Shown one piece after another: positions 36,646 to 46,023 of a stretch of DNA of 64,000 nucleotides. The notes below the pieces were generated by a model. The model was not told where the DNA came from and did no database searches. It saw only the letters and a list, made by a program, of their open reading frames with translations. A program made the position numbers and the translations under genes. Positions within the stretch are counted from its first letter, which is position 1. Each line of letters opens with the position of its first letter. Origin of the DNA: Odontesthes bonariensis (Eukaryota; Chordata; Actinopteri; Atheriniformes; Atherinopsidae); assembly GCF_027942865.1 (NCBI RefSeq), contig NC_134507.1, forward strand, positions 32,222,447 to 32,286,446. Reading direction: 5' to 3'.

Positions 36646-36655
36646 GTTGCAGTGA
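36646..36655. other. junction of U1 array and 5S-U2-U5 array
   Basis: U1 spacer (ending GGCGTTGC) changes abruptly to the U2-U5 spacer (AGTGAGCACTC). The two parent sequences share TGC at the crossover, so a microhomology joint is likely. No filler sequence or mobile element separates the arrays, and their genes point toward each other. Confidence 0.9.
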
Positions 36656-36837
36656 GCACTCTTCAGCCGTTTCAGATGGTACAACTTTGCACTCCCGCCC
36701 ACTCCACTGAGCACCATTCAAACAACAACAATTTAGCGCTCCAGCTTTGAACATGGGCACGGTCTCAACAAATAAGGTGACTCTACTCCGAGAAATCACT
36801 TGGCACAGCAAGAAGATTTCCTTTGCACAGACAGAAT

Positions 36838-36957
36838 GGGCTTCACCCGCAAAGGTAAAGCCTTCCAAAAATAGAAACAACTCATTAATGCTGCTCTCCA
36901 CGGAAGTCTTTAGTAAAAGGCGAAAAACTTGTACGTTATGAAGAGAAACCAGAGTAC
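36838..36957 (-). ncRNA. rnu5: U5 snRNA gene, copy 1
   Basis: Edge copy with one change next to loop I (CAAGTTTTTCGCC instead of CAAGTCTTTCGCC) and an altered base just upstream of the start. Confidence 0.88.
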
Positions 36958-37261
36958 GAGTATTCGACACTGCGGGAGCAGTGCATCAGGCTAGTTGGCA
37001 TAGCCACCTTCCCCACGGTGAGCTTTGCTTGGTTGAGACGCTGGCTCCTCGGCCGACCAGGTAGGAACAATCGGGCCCTATTCAATGGCTGCTTTGTCTT
37101 TTACTCTGTGCAAAAGACTAGGGGTCTTGAGGCTTTGTTCTGACCGCTCATTGGGTGTAGAGGTTTTTTTCAAGCAATTCTCCCAGTCGGCCCAATCCCA
37201 GAGCCATCTCAAAGTGGAGTTCACTTTCACTCTCTTTTCGCAGACTAAAAGCCAGAGTTTT

Positions 37262-37339
37262 ATCTCAGAAGCTAAGCAGAGTCGGGCCTGGTTAGTACTT
37301 GGATGGGGAGACCGCCTGGGAATACCAGGTGCTGTAAGC
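37262..37339 (+). pseudogene. inverted 5' truncated 5S rRNA relic, copy 1
   Basis: 78 bp matching the 3' two-thirds of 5S rRNA on the plus strand, opposite to the working 5S gene 223 bp to its right. It begins at ATCTCAGAAGCTAAG and ends GTGCTGTAAGC. The first 40 nt of 5S are missing. It has an extra G in the C-box (GGATGGGGAGAC) and GCAGAGTC for GCAGGGTC, so it is a pseudogene. Confidence 0.9.
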
Positions 37340-37562
37340 CTTTTGGCTTCTCCAGGCGCATGCAGTTTGACTGCGTCAAATGCAAAGGCAGTCCCTGTTT
37401 GACTTTTTGGAACTGCTCCTTTGTCAGGACAAAGTTAAATGTATGAGGATCAAAGGCAACCATGACCTGGGACACCTTAGCAGATCCAGGATCAGCAAGA
37501 TGGATCACAGGGTGATCAACAGATGTTTCAACAAAAGACATGCAGAGAGAAGAGAGAAAAAT

Positions 37563-37680
37563 GCTTACAGCACCTGGTATTCCCAAGCGGTCTCCCATCC
37601 AAGTACTAACCAGGCCCGACCCTGCTTGGCTTCCGAGTTCGGACGAGATCGGGCGTGTTCAGGGCGGTGTGGCCGTAAGC
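37563..37680 (-). rRNA. rn5s: 5S rRNA gene, copy 1
   Basis: Identical to the other 5S copies in the gene body; its 5' flank reads CGAGGACTGTG where the others read CGGGGACTGTG. Confidence 0.93.
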
Positions 37681-38048
37681 CACAGTCCTCGTGACAAATA
37701 TGTGTTACATAGGTGCTGGAACCATACGTTTCCCCTATTTTACCAGAGAGTTGACTTGAGAGGCTGATGTTGAGCCTGCACGTCGACTTCCCTGATGTGT
37801 TTTTTCTCTGCAGCTGAAAATGGGACTCTCAGATAACTTAGTGTGTGTCTGTCAAGCTCCTCTGTTCTCTGTGTGTAGTTTGGTGTTCATGGTCATACAG
37901 AGAAACCAGGGAAGCTCAATCCCACGACGTGCTCATAAACTGCATCTTTTCTAAAGATTATAGTTGTATTTTAGAAGTCAGAATACAATGGCTCCCTGAA
38001 ACTACCACCATGTACCGCTGGTTTTGTTATTTCACAAGAGTTGGGAAG

Positions 38049-38198
38049 AGTGCACCATTCCCGGCGGCACTGCAGTACCGGGACGATGCGTGGAGTGAAC
38101 GGAGCAAGCCCCTTTTTCATCCCCTGTGCCTAAAAATCCATTTAATATGTAGTCCTCATATTGAGGACGTATCAGATATTAAACTGATAAGAACAGAT
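38049..38198 (-). pseudogene. rnu2: U2 snRNA locus 1, 3' portion (interrupted)
   Basis: U2 from about nt 38 to the 3' end, cut at its 5' side by the first LINE. It holds private changes relative to other copies (for example TCCCGGTAC and AATGGTGCAC), as expected of an edge unit or a decaying copy. Confidence 0.9.
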
Positions 38199-38580
38199 TT
38201 TTTTTTCTTTTGAAAAAATTTATTGACACTAATACATCACATTTTCATAAAAACTTCATATTTAAGACATATGTTTTACCTATGAATAAAAACATCAATA
38301 AATAAGTGTAATCTGTATAACCACATTTAAAACAACAACAATAAAACAAGTTTTCCATGGGATATTCCAGATAAGGTCAATGTTGTCTAAGGTAAAAGTT
38401 ACATGTGAAGTAGTTCTCATGCGAGTAGCAGTTTGTATTGAGTGTCTTTAAAAAGGAGTGCATTAGTTAAAATGCTCTCTTCCAAGTCCATTTTTTGTGC
38501 AGGAGCGCAGTGAGTCCCTACCCAGGGAAACTCATTTCGCTCCCCCAAACAGTAGGTCTCTCGGGATCCTGTCGTGGTGC
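38199..38580 (-). other. LINE copy 1 3' UTR and tail
   Basis: About 382 bp, AT-rich, ending on the minus strand with TCAATAAATTT, then CAAAAG and nine A against U2. The AATAAA lies about 25 bp from the end. The short A tract is the probable priming end for integration. Confidence 0.7.
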
Positions 38581-41500
38581 TCAGAGGAGATCCCCACCCT
38601 GTTGCTCCTTCCCACCTGCCTCACCCGGAGAGCCAGGCCGTCGTTGCTTTGACCTTTTTGTGTGTAGCTCCGGCTCCTTCATCCGAATGGGCACAGAGGC
38701 GATTCTTCTTTGTGGATGTGTCCTAGGCCCGCCGCCTGCAGCTCCGGCCGCTTGAGCCGCCGCTGCGGCCATCCGGATCACAGCCACGGGGGGGATCTGC
38801 ATGCGCTTCCTCACCAGCAAGTTCCTGGAGGTCCACATGGCGTCTTTGATGGCGGCTAGGGTGAGCCACTGCTTGGCAAAGTCATTCTTTTTTAATTTTT
38901 TTTTGGCTCACCCCATAGAGCACGAGTTGTGCTGTGAGGACCTCCCTTGCTGGCAAGTACGGGAATTGCAAGGAGCCGGCTGTTGCCCACTGGTCTGCAG
39001 CAGCGCTGCACTCCCAGAGCAGGTGCCTCACCGACTCGGGCGCGCCACAACCAGGTCGCGGGCAGGTTGAGATCGCTGACATGCCCCGGGAGTGCATAAC
39101 GGACCTGACTGGGAGGATCTCATGAGCCACCATCCACGACAGGTCCCGGAGTCTGTTTGGGAGAGCGGAATGGTTGACGTTGCACCAAACTGTTGAGGGC
39201 TCGCCGAACGCGAGCCCACGCACTGGACTCACTGGTTCCCGCTCCTGCACAACAGAAATCAAAGAGCGGTGGTTTGTTAAAACATGCAACTCCTCTGCCT
39301 CCAAGTTAAAATGCTTTAAGAACGTCTGGATAAAAGCATAGGATGGTGGCAGGCTAAAAGACACAGGCACTTTTAGGTCGGTGGGTAAAATCTTCAGTCT
39401 TCTGAGGTAAGAACCCATCCAGAATCGTGTCATTGCTTTAGTTTTGGGGTTTCCGGATGGGTCTGTGGCCTGTAGGATGTGCAGTGTAGTGTATCTGCTT
39501 CCTAAAAACAAATAAAAATCAGGCACTCCTTTTCCTCCTTTCTCTTTTTGTTTCTTCATTACATCTCTCCTCAGTCTTTCCCACTTGGAGCCCCACAGAA
39601 AATAAAAAATGGCTCGGTCCAGGTCTAAAAGCACTTTTCTAGGTGGGATAAAAACAGAACTGATTAGTAAAAGCAAAGGTAAAATCACGGCTTTGATGAT
39701 TAAAACCTTTCCTTCAATGGTCAGTCCTCTAAGTCCCCAGTATCCTAGTCTTTGCTTTACTTTCCCTACCACGTCTGGCCAGTTTGATGTCCCTCCCCCT
39801 TCCTTGTCAAAATTAATCCCCAGTATTTTCTGTTTTGTCTGGGTTATAGTCACGGGGAGTCCTGCAGTCTCAGTCGCTGTCCATGGCCCGTAAAATTGGG
39901 CTTGGGTCTTGTTTCTGTTTAGTTTTGCCCCAGAGGCCCGTCCATACCAGTCAGTCAAGTCCAGAGTCCTATTGATGGATATTAGGTCTGTACATAAAAT
40001 GTTTACGTCGTCCATATATAAAACACACTTTGTCGATAGTCCCCCGCTCCCCGGGACTCTCACCCCATTGATTCGGTGGTCCCTTCTCAAGCTCTGTGCC
40101 AGTGGTTCCACACAGATGATGTAGAGGAGGGCAGATAACGGACAACCCTGACGGACACCGCAGTGGATGTTTACTGCTTTTGTCAGATGCCCGTTAACAA
40201 GGAATTTGCTGGTAATGCCCCGGTACAGCAGACCCACCCAAGCTATAAACCTTTCTGGGAACCCCATTTTTTGCAGTACCTGGAAAAGGTACTGGTGCGA
40301 GACCCGATCAAAGGCTTTCTCAAAGTCTAAATTTAGGACTGCTAGCCGAATGTTTCTGTCTCTCGCATAACAGATGGTGTCTCGGATCAGTACGAGGCTG
40401 TCGGTTATCTTCCTCCCCGGGATGGCACAGGCTTGATCCGGGTGAATCAGGTCTTCTAAAAACAAGGACATACGTGAAGTTAAAAGTTTACTAAAAAGTT
40501 TACAGTCAAAGTTTAAAAGTGTAATCGGTCTCCAATTCTTCAAGTCAGTCTTGTCTTTTTTTTTTGTGAAGAAGAGTCACTATCCCTGCTCTAAAACTGT
40601 CAGGAAGTCGCTCAAGTTGCTCAAATTCCATAAAAACAGTAAACAAGTCAGGTGCTAAAATATCCCAAAAGGTCAAATAAAATTCCAAGGGAAGTCCATC
40701 TTGTCCTGGGGACTTCCCTTTCTTAAAATTTGTAAAACATTTATTTAACTCTGAAATTGTAAAATCTTGGGTTAAAAGCACCCTGTCTTTTACTGTTTTT
40801 TCTATGAAATTTAAAACTTCTGTCATGGTGTCCATTTCAACAGGTTTTTGTTCGTACAATTCACGATAAAATTGTTCAACAGCTTGTTTAATTTCTTCCA
40901 TCGAATCAACTGTGCACCCGTTCTCTTTTGTTAGCTTTAAAATGGCCCCCCCTTTATTCACAATTTTCTTAAAAAAATACCTTGTGCACTTCTCTCCTTC
41001 CTCTATTTCTCGTTCCCTGCTTCTTAAAATGACGCCCTTACTTTTAATATCTGCTAAAACCGACATCTCTGTTTTCACTTGTTTAATTTCATCATTAAAA
41101 TCCATCCCTTGTTGGTTTAATTTAAAATAGCGCTGTAGTCGCTTCTGCAGTCCCATCATGCGTCTGTTTTCCCTATTCTTTTTTCTCCTACCTGCCTGTC
41201 TAAAGAAAGTCTGGGTCTTTTCCTTCACCATTTCCCACCAGTGTGCACATGTATCGTAAAAGTCTTGAAGGGTCTGCCACTCGTGGTACTGCTCCCGGTA
41301 CTGACTAACTATTTCATTTTCTTTTAAAAGGGAGCAGTTTAGTTTCCACAGACCACTTCCGGAAGTCACACCCGAAGAGAGTGATAGGGTGCAGGAAAGC
41401 ATCAGGTGATCAGAAAAGAAAACGGGGGTCAATCTAGCATCGGTTGGTGGGCAGTCCCGTGTAAAAAGGTAGTCTATACGAGAGGCTCTGGTGCCATCAC

Positions 41501-42113
41501 CACTGAACCAGGTGAAGCCCTCCTCTCTGGGATGCATGGTTTTAAAACAGTCCTGAAGTTTAAAATCCTTGCATATGCCCTGTAATAAAACCGATGTTTT
41601 GTCAACTTTAAAAAATTCCCCTGCTCTTTTTCTGTCACTCCTGCTTAAAATACAGTTAAAATCACCCCCTAAAACTAGTGGTTCCCTACCTAGCATGTGG
41701 GACTGCAGGTCTTCTAAAAGGTCATACCGGTCATTTTTTTCGTTAAAGCCATAAATATTTAAGAGGTTAAAATCTTGTCCCATAAAAGTCAAATGTGCTA
41801 AAAGTGCCCGTCCGTCTCTCACCACAGTGCTGCCCTTCACCAGAACCTGAGGGTTTTTGATCAAAATGGCCACTCCATCATTTTTGTTTTGGTTGGATCC
41901 ACTCCACAATGATGTCTGTGGCCACATCTCCTCCCACTGTCTGTAGTGCTTTAAAAACGGTAGGCTGCATTCCTGTATTAAAAGAACATCTGACTTAAAA
42001 GAACTAAGAAAGGATAAAACACTCTGGGCTCTAACTTTCGACTTTACACTTCTCACATTAATAGTTGAGAGAGTGAGTGTCATGAGTATGGTTAAAAACA
42101 ACAGGTATGACAT
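38581..42113 (-). pseudogene. LINE copy 1 ORF2: APE/reverse transcriptase, two frameshifts
   Basis: Same protein as ORF2 of the second LINE but split into three frames. Residues 1-522 carry the endonuclease and the start of the RT region. A 10-T run (plus strand, about 40556-40565) where the other copy has 9 breaks the frame; the next segment carries YMDD and the rest of RT. A second single-base gain in a T/A run near 38890 ends that frame before the basic tail (last 85 aa). Both breaks lie in homopolymers, so sequencing error in the assembly is a live alternative to real decay. Confidence 0.85.
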
Positions 42114-42162
42114 CTTAAAAGACTAAATGAGGGTTAAAACATTTAAAATGTCTTAAAAGCAG

Positions 42163-43476
42163 TTATGTAATTTCTTGTGAACGGAGCTCTTCCTTCACTT
42201 CTACAGGTGAGAGGCGAGGGTGTTGAGCTCTATTCCCCGGTCGGACTCTGGGGGTTGGCCTCTGTTGCAAGGTTTTGTTAAACTTTGAGTCTCTAGGGGT
42301 TGATTGCAGAACTACATTTAAAAAAGAGACCTCATTTGGTGAATTGGAGGGGAAGACTCTGGGCTCCTCCACAGATGAACTGTCTGAGGTAGTCCCAGCT
42401 CTTCCCCTCTTCTCTGAGACTATAGGAGAATCAGAGGACAATTCTGATGCAAGCCTCTTTGTTTGCTGGGCATCTGGGAGGGAGGCATCCTCGCTATCAT
42501 CCTGTGATTGGACTTCTTCACATTCTGAACTAGCTCCGCCTTCTGCCTGCACCACCTCCTCCTCCTCCTCTCCAGAACTCTCCATTGGTGGGGGTGTAGC
42601 AGGCCCCTCCCCCTCCTCGGCCTCACCTGACTGCTGTCCACCATTCAGGGATTTTGGCGTGAAGTTTGAATTTTCCAGCCCAGCTGTTTCAAGTAGCTCG
42701 TTAACTGCCTCGGTCTGCCCTCCATTTCCTTCCCGCGTTTTTTTGGATTTCAATTTGTTGGCAAAGGATTTTGGGCAATCTCTGAAGAGGTGGTTTGATT
42801 CTCCACAGAGATTGCACTTTCTGCCATTCGTACACTCTTCGAAGGTGTGACCGATTCCTCTACATTTGACACAAAACACCTTCGTGCAGGCCTCCACCAG
42901 GTGCCCGTGCTCCCCACATTTGCGGCAGAGTTTGGGCTGTCCCTGGTAGTGGATGTAGCCTCTGTTTTCTCCCAAGACAATCATTGATGGGAGATGTTTC
43001 AGGCCCTGGAAGCCCTGGGGGTCTTTCCATTGTTGGATGGGGACCCTCCAGGCGCAGTTCCAGATGCCGTCGACATCCCTCATCTTCATTGCCTGGCCTT
43101 TAACAGTGCAGAATCTTCCCAACCATATACAGATATCTTCTGCGTTCACCATTTCATTGAACATTCTGACAATTACTGTCTTCAGAGTATTGTCAGTAAG
43201 TTTCTCAACAGTAAACGCAGAAAACTGGGCTTGCACATTACCAAATCTCATCCAAAACTCCTGCAGCAAAGCTGCAGTGCGAAAACTTACATCGAAACCT
43301 TTGTTAAAAGGCAATGACAGGATGCAATTCAAATCGTCTGGCTTGAAGTTCAATATGTTTTGAATTAGCTTCCGAGAGAAGTCCAATCTGGACATCTCTA
43401 TAAGCTTTCCTTCTTTTTCTTTAAATAAAAATCTAGCGCTGTGGTGCCTCCTCATGCCAGCATAGTTTGCCGACAT
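42163..43476 (-). CDS. LINE copy 1 ORF1: CCHC zinc-knuckle RNA-binding protein, 437 aa
   Basis: Gag-like ORF1 protein, expected to coat LINE RNA. Three CX2CX4HX4C knuckles occupy residues 184-197, 202-215 and 221-234. Residues 1-180 form a conserved globular region that resembles, from memory, the N-terminal part of ZCCHC3-type proteins. The tail from about 250 is acidic and low-complexity (E-, S- and P-rich), ending with a basic stretch. Open throughout. Start chosen at the first ATG of the frame, 350 bp from the LINE 5' end. Expression is likely only from LINE transcripts. Confidence 0.88.
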   Translation of the reverse strand: MSANYAGMRRHHSARFLFKEKEGKLIEMSRLDFSRKLIQNILNFKPDDLNCILSLPFNKGFDVSFRTAALLQEFWMRFGNVQAQFSAFTVEKLTDNTLKTVIVRMFNEMVNAEDICIWLGRFCTVKGQAMKMRDVDGIWNCAWRVPIQQWKDPQGFQGLKHLPSMIVLGENRGYIHYQGQPKLCRKCGEHGHLVEACTKVFCVKCRGIGHTFEECTNGRKCNLCGESNHLFRDCPKSFANKLKSKKTREGNGGQTEAVNELLETAGLENSNFTPKSLNGGQQSGEAEEGEGPATPPPMESSGEEEEEVVQAEGGASSECEEVQSQDDSEDASLPDAQQTKRLASELSSDSPIVSEKRGRAGTTSDSSSVEEPRVFPSNSPNEVSFLNVVLQSTPRDSKFNKTLQQRPTPRVRPGNRAQHPRLSPVEVKEELRSQEIT

Positions 43477-43826
43477 GATGGAGGCACCACAAACAGTTTT
43501 TAAATAAAATGCTTAAAAGAACAAAAATAAATATCACACTAAAAGCCCAATAAAAGAGTAAAAAGTGGATGAAAAGGTACTAAAAATGGATACTTACCTT
43601 CCTCTAAAAAAATGGAACACCGACACCGACCCTGTTTCAGCTGAAACTCGTTCAAAAAGCAAAAACCTGGAAAGAAAAAGGGTAATACAAGAAAATTTAA
43701 AGACAAAGAACTCCAACTACAAACGACTTGGAATACTTTGATCGAACGCAAAAAAGAACCTCCAAAGCGAGAAAAATTTAATGCCGAAAAGGCATAAAAT
43801 AGTCCACCCAAAGGAGGCGATCGCAG
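43477..43826 (-). other. LINE copy 1 5' UTR
   Basis: About 350 bp from the U2 junction (CTGCGATCGCC) to ORF1. Near the start it has a small hairpin TGCCTTTTCGGCA. Roughly 10 percent diverged from the second copy by eye, far more than the coding part. Confidence 0.7.
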
Positions 43827-43852
43827 TCTTAGCCAAAAGGCCGAGAAGCGAT
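43827..43852 (-). pseudogene. rnu2: U2 snRNA locus 1, 5' portion (interrupted)
   Basis: First 26 nt of U2 (from ATCGCTTCTCGG to GGCTAAGA) with its intact PSE-like promoter upstream. About 11 nt (nt 27-37) between this and the 3' portion are missing at the insertion. Confidence 0.9.
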
Positions 43853-44150
43853 AACCCTCCACTGTTTCACGTCCGAGAGCCCTTCCTGGCACAATGCGCA
43901 CTTGTGGCGGTGCTCTTTTTTTGCCTACAAAGCGTCACTTTGCACCTCCGCCCACCCGCTGCAGTGAGCACTCTTCAGCCGTTTCAGATGGTACAACTTT
44001 GCACTCCCGCCCGCTCCACTGAGCACCGTTCAAACAACAACAATTTAGCGCTCCAGGCTTTGAACATGGGCACGGTCTCAAGAAATAAGGTGACTCTACT
44101 CCGAGAAGTCACTTGGCACAGCAAGAAGATTTCCTTTGCACAGACAGAAT

Positions 44151-44270
44151 GGGCTTCACCCGCAAAGGTAAAGCCTTCCAAAAATAGAAACAACTCATTA
44201 ATGCTGCTCTCCACGGAAGTCTTTAGTAAAAGGCGAAAGACTTGTACGTTATGAAGAGAAACCAGAGTAC
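44151..44270 (-). ncRNA. rnu5: U5 snRNA gene, copy 2
   Basis: U5 snRNA, which holds exon ends together in the spliceosome. The invariant loop I sequence CGCCTTTTACTAAAG is present, flanked by the long 5' stem beginning TACTCTGGTTTCTC. An Sm-like ATTTTTGG follows, then a 3' hairpin GGCTTTACC/GGTGAAGCC (9 bp, one G-T pair). Length about 120 against 116 in human. The start could lie 6 nt further upstream at ATACTC, since the DNA reads ATACTCGTACTCTGG. Confidence 0.93.
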
Positions 44271-44574
44271 GAGTATTTGACACTGCGGGAGCAGTGCATC
44301 AGGCTAGTTGGCATAGCCACCTTCCCCACGGTGAGCTTTGCTTGGTTGAGACGCTGGCTCCTCGGCCGACCAGGTAGGAACAATCGGGCCCTATTCAATG
44401 GCTGCTTTGTCTTTTACTCTGTGCAAAAGACTAGGGGTCTTGAGGCTTTGTTCTGACCGCTCATTGGGTGTAGAGGTTTTTTTCAAGCAATTCTCCCAGT
44501 CGGCCCAATCCCAGAGCCATCTCAAAGTGGAGTTCACTTTCACTCTCTTTTCGCAGACTAAAAGCCAGAGTTTT

Positions 44575-44652
44575 ATCTCAGAAGCTAAGCAGAGTCGGGC
44601 CTGGTTAGTACTTGGATGGGGAGACCGCCTGGGAATACCAGGTGCTGTAAGC
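44575..44652 (+). pseudogene. inverted 5S rRNA relic, copy 2
   Basis: Same as copy 1. It keeps AAGCTAAGC and GCCTGGG, the usual vertebrate 5S residues, where the working gene of this array has AAGCCAAGC and GCTTGGG. Confidence 0.9.
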
Positions 44653-44885
44653 CTTTTGGCTTCTCCAGGCGCATGCAGTTTGACTGCGTCAAATGCAAAG
44701 GCAGTCCCTGTTTGACTTTTTGGAACTGCTCCTTTGTCAGGACAAAGTTAAATGTATGAGGATCAAAGGCAACCATGACCTGGGACACCTTAGCAGATCC
44801 AGGATCAGCAAGATGGATCACAGGGTGATCAACAGATGTTTCAACAAAAGACATGCAGAGAGAAGAGAAGACAAGAGAGAAAAAT

Positions 44886-45003
44886 GCTTACAGCACCTGG
44901 TATTCCCAAGCGGTCTCCCATCCAAGTACTAACCAGGCCCGACCCTGCTTGGCTTCCGAGTTCGGACGAGATCGGGCGTGTTCAGGGCGGTGTGGCCGTA
45001 AGC
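44886..45003 (-). rRNA. rn5s: 5S rRNA gene, copy 2
   Basis: 5S rRNA of the large ribosomal subunit, transcribed by Pol III. About 118 nt, from GCTTACGGCCACACC to GGTGCTGTAAGC. The internal promoter is visible: A-box AAGCCAAGCAGG and C-box GGATGGGAGAC, which bind TFIIIA. A run of five T (ATTTTTC) directly after the gene is the terminator. Compared with common vertebrate 5S it has CACACCGCCC, TCCGAACTCGG, AAGCCAAG and GCTTGGG; some of these resemble oocyte-type genes, so a stage-specific class is possible. Confidence 0.94.
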
Positions 45004-45371
45004 CACAGTCCCCGTGACAAATATGTGTTACATAGGTGCTGGAACCATACGTTGCCCCTATTTTACCAGAGAGTTGGCTTGAGAGGCTGATGTTGAGCCT
45101 GCACGTCGACTTCCCTGATGTGATTGTTCTCTGCAGCTGAAAATGGGACTCTCAGATAACTTAGTGTGTGTCTGTCAAGTTTCTCTGTTCTCTGTGTGTA
45201 GTTTGGTGTTCATGGTCATACAGAGAAACCAGGGAAGCTCAATCCCACGACGTGCTCATAAACTGCGTCTTTTCTAAAGATTATAGTTCCATTTTAGAAG
45301 TCAGAATACAATGGCTCCCTGAAACTACCACCATGTACCGCTGGTTTTGTTATTTCACAAGAGTTGGGAAG

Positions 45372-45557
45372 AGTGCACCGTTCCCGGCGGCACTGCAGTA
45401 CCGGGTCGATGCGTGGAGTGAACGAGCAAGCCCCTTTTTCAACCCCTGTGCCTAAAAATCCATTTAATATGTAGTCCTCATATAGAGGACGCATCAGATA
45501 TTAAACTGATAAGAACAGATACTACACTTGATCTTAGCCAAAAGGCCGAGAAGCGAT
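45372..45557 (-). ncRNA. rnu2: U2 snRNA gene, copy 2
   Basis: Nearly complete U2 with one C missing in the 3' stem-loop region (CTTGCTCGTTCAC) and A66G. The branch-site-recognising GTAGTA is intact. It could be expressed, but it differs from the other uninterrupted copies. Confidence 0.9.
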
Positions 45558-45641
45558 AACCCTCCACTGTTTCACGTCCGAGAGCCCTTCCTGGCACAAT
45601 GCGCACTTGTGGCGGTGCTCTTTTTTTGCCTACAAAGCGTC

Positions 45642-45731
45642 ACTTTGCACCTCCGCCCACCCGCTGCAGTGAGCACTCTTCAGCCGTTTCAGATGGTACA
45701 ACTTTGCACTCCCGCCCGCTCCACTGAGCAC
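45642..45731 (-). promoter_or_regulatory. duplicated GC-box and octamer-like module upstream of U2 (shown for U2 copy 2)
   Basis: Two imperfect direct copies (45642-45676 and 45701-45731) of a module that reads, on the minus strand, GTGCTCA/GTGCTCACT, a GGGCGG core and GTGCAAAGT. They lie 85-174 bp before U2. Human U2 distal elements pair Sp1 sites with an octamer, so this is a candidate distal element. Unit 1 keeps only the module farther from U2 because the array begins inside the pair. Confidence 0.4.
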
Positions 45732-45855
45732 CGTTCAAACAACAACAATTTAGCGCTCCAGGCTTTGAACATGGGCACGGTCTCAAGAAATAAGGTGACT
45801 CTACTCCGAGAAGTCACTTGGCACAGCAAGAAGATTTCCTTTGCACAGACAGAAT

Positions 45856-45975
45856 GGGCTTCACCCGCAAAGGTAAAGCCTTCCAAAAATAGAAACAACT
45901 CATTAATGCTGCTCTCCACGGAAGTCTTTAGTAAAAGGCGAAAGACTTGTACGTTATGAAGAGAAACCAGAGTAC
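45856..45975 (-). ncRNA. rnu5: U5 snRNA gene, copy 3
   Basis: Identical to copy 2 in the gene body. Confidence 0.93.
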
Positions 45976-46023
45976 GAGTATTTGACACTGCGGGAGCAGT
46001 GCATCAGGCTAGTTGGCATAGCC

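Larger units (their letters stand above)
2887..36650 (+). repeat. tandem U1 snRNA gene array, 48 units of 712-713 bp
   Basis: Forty-eight head-to-tail copies of one unit, each a 164-165 nt U1 gene followed by about 548 bp of spacer that includes the promoter of the next copy. Mean spacing is 712.4 bp. Most units differ by only a handful of bases, showing strong homogenisation. Variants recur at fixed unit distances, giving 4-unit, 5-unit and 6-unit higher-order repeats. The array starts inside a promoter at the gypsy fossil and ends in mid-spacer at the compound 5S-U2-U5 array. Confidence 0.97.
38199..43826 (-). mobile_element. Keno-like (Tx1-clade) LINE, copy 1, in U2 locus 1
   Basis: Full-length non-LTR retrotransposon, 5,628 bp, in the same orientation as U2. 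It has a 5' UTR, ORF1 with zinc knuckles, ORF2 with AP endonuclease and reverse transcriptase, a 3' UTR and an A-rich 3' end next to U2 nt 38. Target choice (U2), an APE-type endonuclease and two ORFs fit Keno of the Tx1 clade. Utopia elements also use U2 but carry a restriction-like endonuclease, which is not seen here. ORF2 is interrupted, so this copy is probably not autonomous. Confidence 0.88.

Noticed and set aside
2887-36650. Possible CRISPR array or satellite DNA
   Set aside because: Units of 712 bp with a full U1 gene are a gene array; there are no short repeat-spacer units and the context is eukaryotic.
2985-36970. An 85-residue open frame antisense to U1 in nearly every unit, and 67-118 residue plus-strand frames in the spacers
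   Set aside because: They overlap the U1 gene or its promoter, recur only because the unit recurs, show frameshifts among near-identical units and resemble no protein family I know.
37262-37339. 5S-derived SINE (SINE3-type) as source of the inverted 5S fragment
   Set aside because: 5S-derived SINEs keep the 5' part and internal promoter at their head and have a body and tail. Here only the 3' part of 5S is present, with no SINE body or tail after it.
42275-42850. 191-residue plus-strand frame opposite LINE ORF1 (and 190 residues at 54711-55283)
   Set aside because: Antisense shadow of the low-complexity acidic tail and zinc-knuckle region of ORF1.
38199-43826. Utopia or Mutsu identity for the LINE
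   Set aside because: Utopia carries a restriction-like endonuclease but this ORF2 starts with an AP endonuclease. Mutsu targets 5S, whereas this insertion lies in U2.
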